The notes under the pieces: generated by a model
Databases searched by the model: none
Seen by the model: only the letters and a program-made list of their open reading frames with translations
Told to the model about the DNA's origin: nothing
DNA from: Methanobacteriota archaeon
GTDB taxonomy: Archaea; Thermoplasmatota; Poseidoniia; Poseidoniales; Poseidoniaceae
Assembly (NCBI GenBank): GCA_002719475.1
Contig: PBHQ01000010.1
Span: 1-6,916, forward strand
Direction of reading: 5' to 3'
Length of the DNA: 6,916 nucleotides
Part shown: one piece after another, positions 5,753 through 6,916 of the stretch
Numbering within the stretch: position 1 is the first letter of the stretch
Layout of the letters: the number at the start of each line of letters is the position of its first letter
Translations under genes and position numbers: made by a program

Positions 5753-6750
5753 AGGTAAAACATTGGCGAGATGCTGGCCATGTTGCACGTCGCGCTTTAG
5801 AGGCCGTCAAGGATGAGATTCAGCCAGGGAAGACTTGGGATGAGGTAATCCATTCTGCAGAGAGATTCATCCATAGACATGGTGGTAAGCCAGCCTTCCC
5901 TTCTACGATTAGCGTCAATGAGATTGCGGCACACTATACTACTGATCATGCTGAAACACCGCCTGAAGGCTGGCAAGGAGACATGGTCTTCCAGAAAGGC
6001 GATTTAGTGAAATTGGATATTGGCGTCCATATTCATGGATGTATTGGTGACAATGCAATTAGCGTGGAAGTCGGCAATGGAAATTTACACACTGAACAAA
6101 TTAGAGCAGCAAAAGAGTCTAGAGACAGTGCTATCGAGATGATGCATCCTGGAACTCCTTGGTACAAGGTTGGTGAAGCGGCCCATCAGGCAGCCAAAGA
6201 TGCAGGTTTTGAGCCAATCAGAAACCTCTGTGGGCATCAGTTGAAACCTTGGACATTGCACGCAGGGGTCTCCATACCATCTTATGCGTGTGGTCCAGAA
6301 AACCCCTCTTTCAAGGGTGTCGTAGAAGAAGGACAAGTCTATGCTGTTGAGCCATTCTGCACAACTGGTGAACAAGGATTAATCGAGAATATCCCCCCTA
6401 GAACTTCTTCAAATATTTACAGAGTTACTGGGGATGTTCAATGGCGAAAGGCATTGTCAAAGAAGAAATTGAAACCCTTAGGCGCGCAATTGGCCAGAAA
6501 CATCGAAGAGAGATATGGAACTCTTCCTTTTGCAGAAAGGTGGGCCTTTCCATTATTGGAAAAACCGTTTCCCGAAGCCGATGAGGCGAGTAGACAGAGT
6601 AAGTGGAATGCATTGATCAAAAAATTGACACAAATAAGGTTTCTAGAGACATATCATGCATTGCGTTGTGCAGACGGCGGAATGATTGGTCAATTTGAAC
6701 ATACAGTGATGATTACCCCAGGTGGGCCAGAAATCCTTACAGTGGAATGA
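5737..6750 (+). CDS. map: Methionine aminopeptidase, type II
   Basis: The enzyme removes the N-terminal Met from new proteins in the cytoplasm. The 337-residue product has the full pita-bread metallopeptidase pattern: AFPSTISVNEIAAHY at 53-67 with the substrate-binding His66, KLDIG with metal ligand Asp94, IGDNA with Asp105, NLCGH with His167, the LHAG His at 175, AVEPFCTTG with Glu205, and QFEHTVMIT with Glu321. All five metal ligands are present, so it should be active. The type II mark is the helical insert between EPF and the last ligand (about residues 225-310), which includes LPFAERW at 263-269. It is somewhat longer than the roughly 300 residues usual in archaea; the extra length is around DHAETPPEGWQGD (70-82) and KPFPEADEAS (276-285). 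It is the last gene of the operon and overlaps the t6A synthase gene by 16 bp. Confidence 0.95.
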   Translation: MGSELEVKHWRDAGHVARRALEAVKDEIQPGKTWDEVIHSAERFIHRHGGKPAFPSTISVNEIAAHYTTDHAETPPEGWQGDMVFQKGDLVKLDIGVHIHGCIGDNAISVEVGNGNLHTEQIRAAKESRDSAIEMMHPGTPWYKVGEAAHQAAKDAGFEPIRNLCGHQLKPWTLHAGVSIPSYACGPENPSFKGVVEEGQVYAVEPFCTTGEQGLIENIPPRTSSNIYRVTGDVQWRKALSKKKLKPLGAQLARNIEERYGTLPFAERWAFPLLEKPFPEADEASRQSKWNALIKKLTQIRFLETYHALRCADGGMIGQFEHTVMITPGGPEILTVE

Positions 6751-6795
6751 TACTGAATGGCAGAAAAACCGTTGTTTTACGGCTTTCCATAACGA
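6751..6795. other. Short convergent gap with a weak hairpin
   Basis: This 45-bp gap separates the end of the aminopeptidase gene from the end of the minus-strand frame. It contains the inverted repeat ccgt (6769-6772) and acgg (6779-6782) around a loop of six bases with four consecutive T (tgtttt). The stem is too short to call a terminator with confidence, but termination of the operon is expected here. Confidence 0.3.
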
Positions 6796-6916
6796 TTATA
6801 CGCTCACAGCACCCCAACTGTTACTGAACAGGGCTGCGAGTTTTCGTTGAGTGCATCCCATCCCCTCTTCGCGGGCTCTCACCCTGTTCACCTCAAATAG
6901 GCCTAGTTTGATATGT
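6796..6916 (-). CDS. C-terminal end of a helix-turn-helix protein, partial and possibly truncated
   Basis: On the minus strand a frame is open from the window edge to the TAA at 6796-6798, giving 39 residues. They read LFEVNRVRAREEGMG, then CTQRKLAALF, then SNSWGAVSV and stop. The pattern EEGM...TQRKLAALF-x(4-5)-GAVS is that of a helix-turn-helix in which TQRxLAxLF is the first helix and x-GAVS the start of the recognition helix, as in HTH segments attached to phage-type and HNH proteins. In such proteins the chain normally goes on past GAVS (often R/K-I), so the stop right after VSV suggests a shortened or decayed gene. A second reading is a small gene starting at the GTG 6882 or 6891, with GAGGTGA just upstream of the first. 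The convergent orientation separates it from the operon. The gene is incomplete here and its identity is unsure. Confidence 0.45.
   Translation of the reverse strand, partial: HIKLGLFEVNRVRAREEGMGCTQRKLAALFSNSWGAVSV

Noticed and set aside
6766..6790. Intrinsic terminator after the aminopeptidase gene
   Set aside because: The stem is only four base pairs with a possible A/T extension and a bulge, so it is noted within the gap but not called a terminator.

Overview
The window most likely comes from an uncultured planktonic archaeon, with Candidatus Poseidoniales (marine group II) or another Thermoplasmatota relative as the best guess. The reasons are a type II methionine aminopeptidase (archaeal and eukaryotic form), Shine-Dalgarno (SD) motifs matching the archaeal GGAGGTGAT core, a probable leaderless TATA promoter, and a large surface protein joining ELWxxDGT repeats, putative Ig (He_PIG-type) domains and thrombospondin type-3-like Asp repeats. 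The lineage is inferred from gene content and style; no rRNA or other decisive marker is present.

Layout. Positions 19-3627 (minus strand) hold one 1202-residue secreted, C-terminally anchored surface protein. It has a signal peptide, an eight-repeat ELWxxDGT beta-propeller, four Ig-like domains, an Asp-rich calcium-binding stalk with regularly spaced cysteines, one membrane helix and an acidic tail. A 223-bp divergent intergenic region (3628-3850) carries a TATA-like box for the surface gene.

Positions 3851-6750 (plus strand) look like a compact operon of four overlapping or nearly abutting genes. They are: (a) a 329-residue unrecognised protein with a beta-sandwich-like N-terminal part and a long Pro/Gly/Ser/Thr tail; (b) a small protein of about 89 residues resembling the C-terminal domain of ThiF/MoeB-type E1-like enzymes, but without the adenylation domain; (c) a short TsaC/YrdC-type L-threonylcarbamoyladenylate synthase for tRNA t6A; (d) a type II methionine aminopeptidase with all five metal ligands. 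Genes (c) and (d) are housekeeping functions in translation quality (tRNA modification and N-terminal Met removal). The link of (a) and (b) to them rests only on gene order.

At the right edge, on the minus strand and convergent with the aminopeptidase gene, an open frame leaves the window and stops at 6796. Its last about 30 residues look like a helix-turn-helix that is cut off inside the recognition helix, so it may be the end of a decayed or mobile DNA-binding gene.

The most notable observations are the almost perfectly periodic N-glycosylation sequons built into the propeller repeats, the 20-residue cysteine ladder in the stalk, the stand-alone E1 C-terminal-like protein beside the t6A gene, and the truncated HTH end. 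I found no CRISPR array, insertion sequence, rRNA or tRNA.
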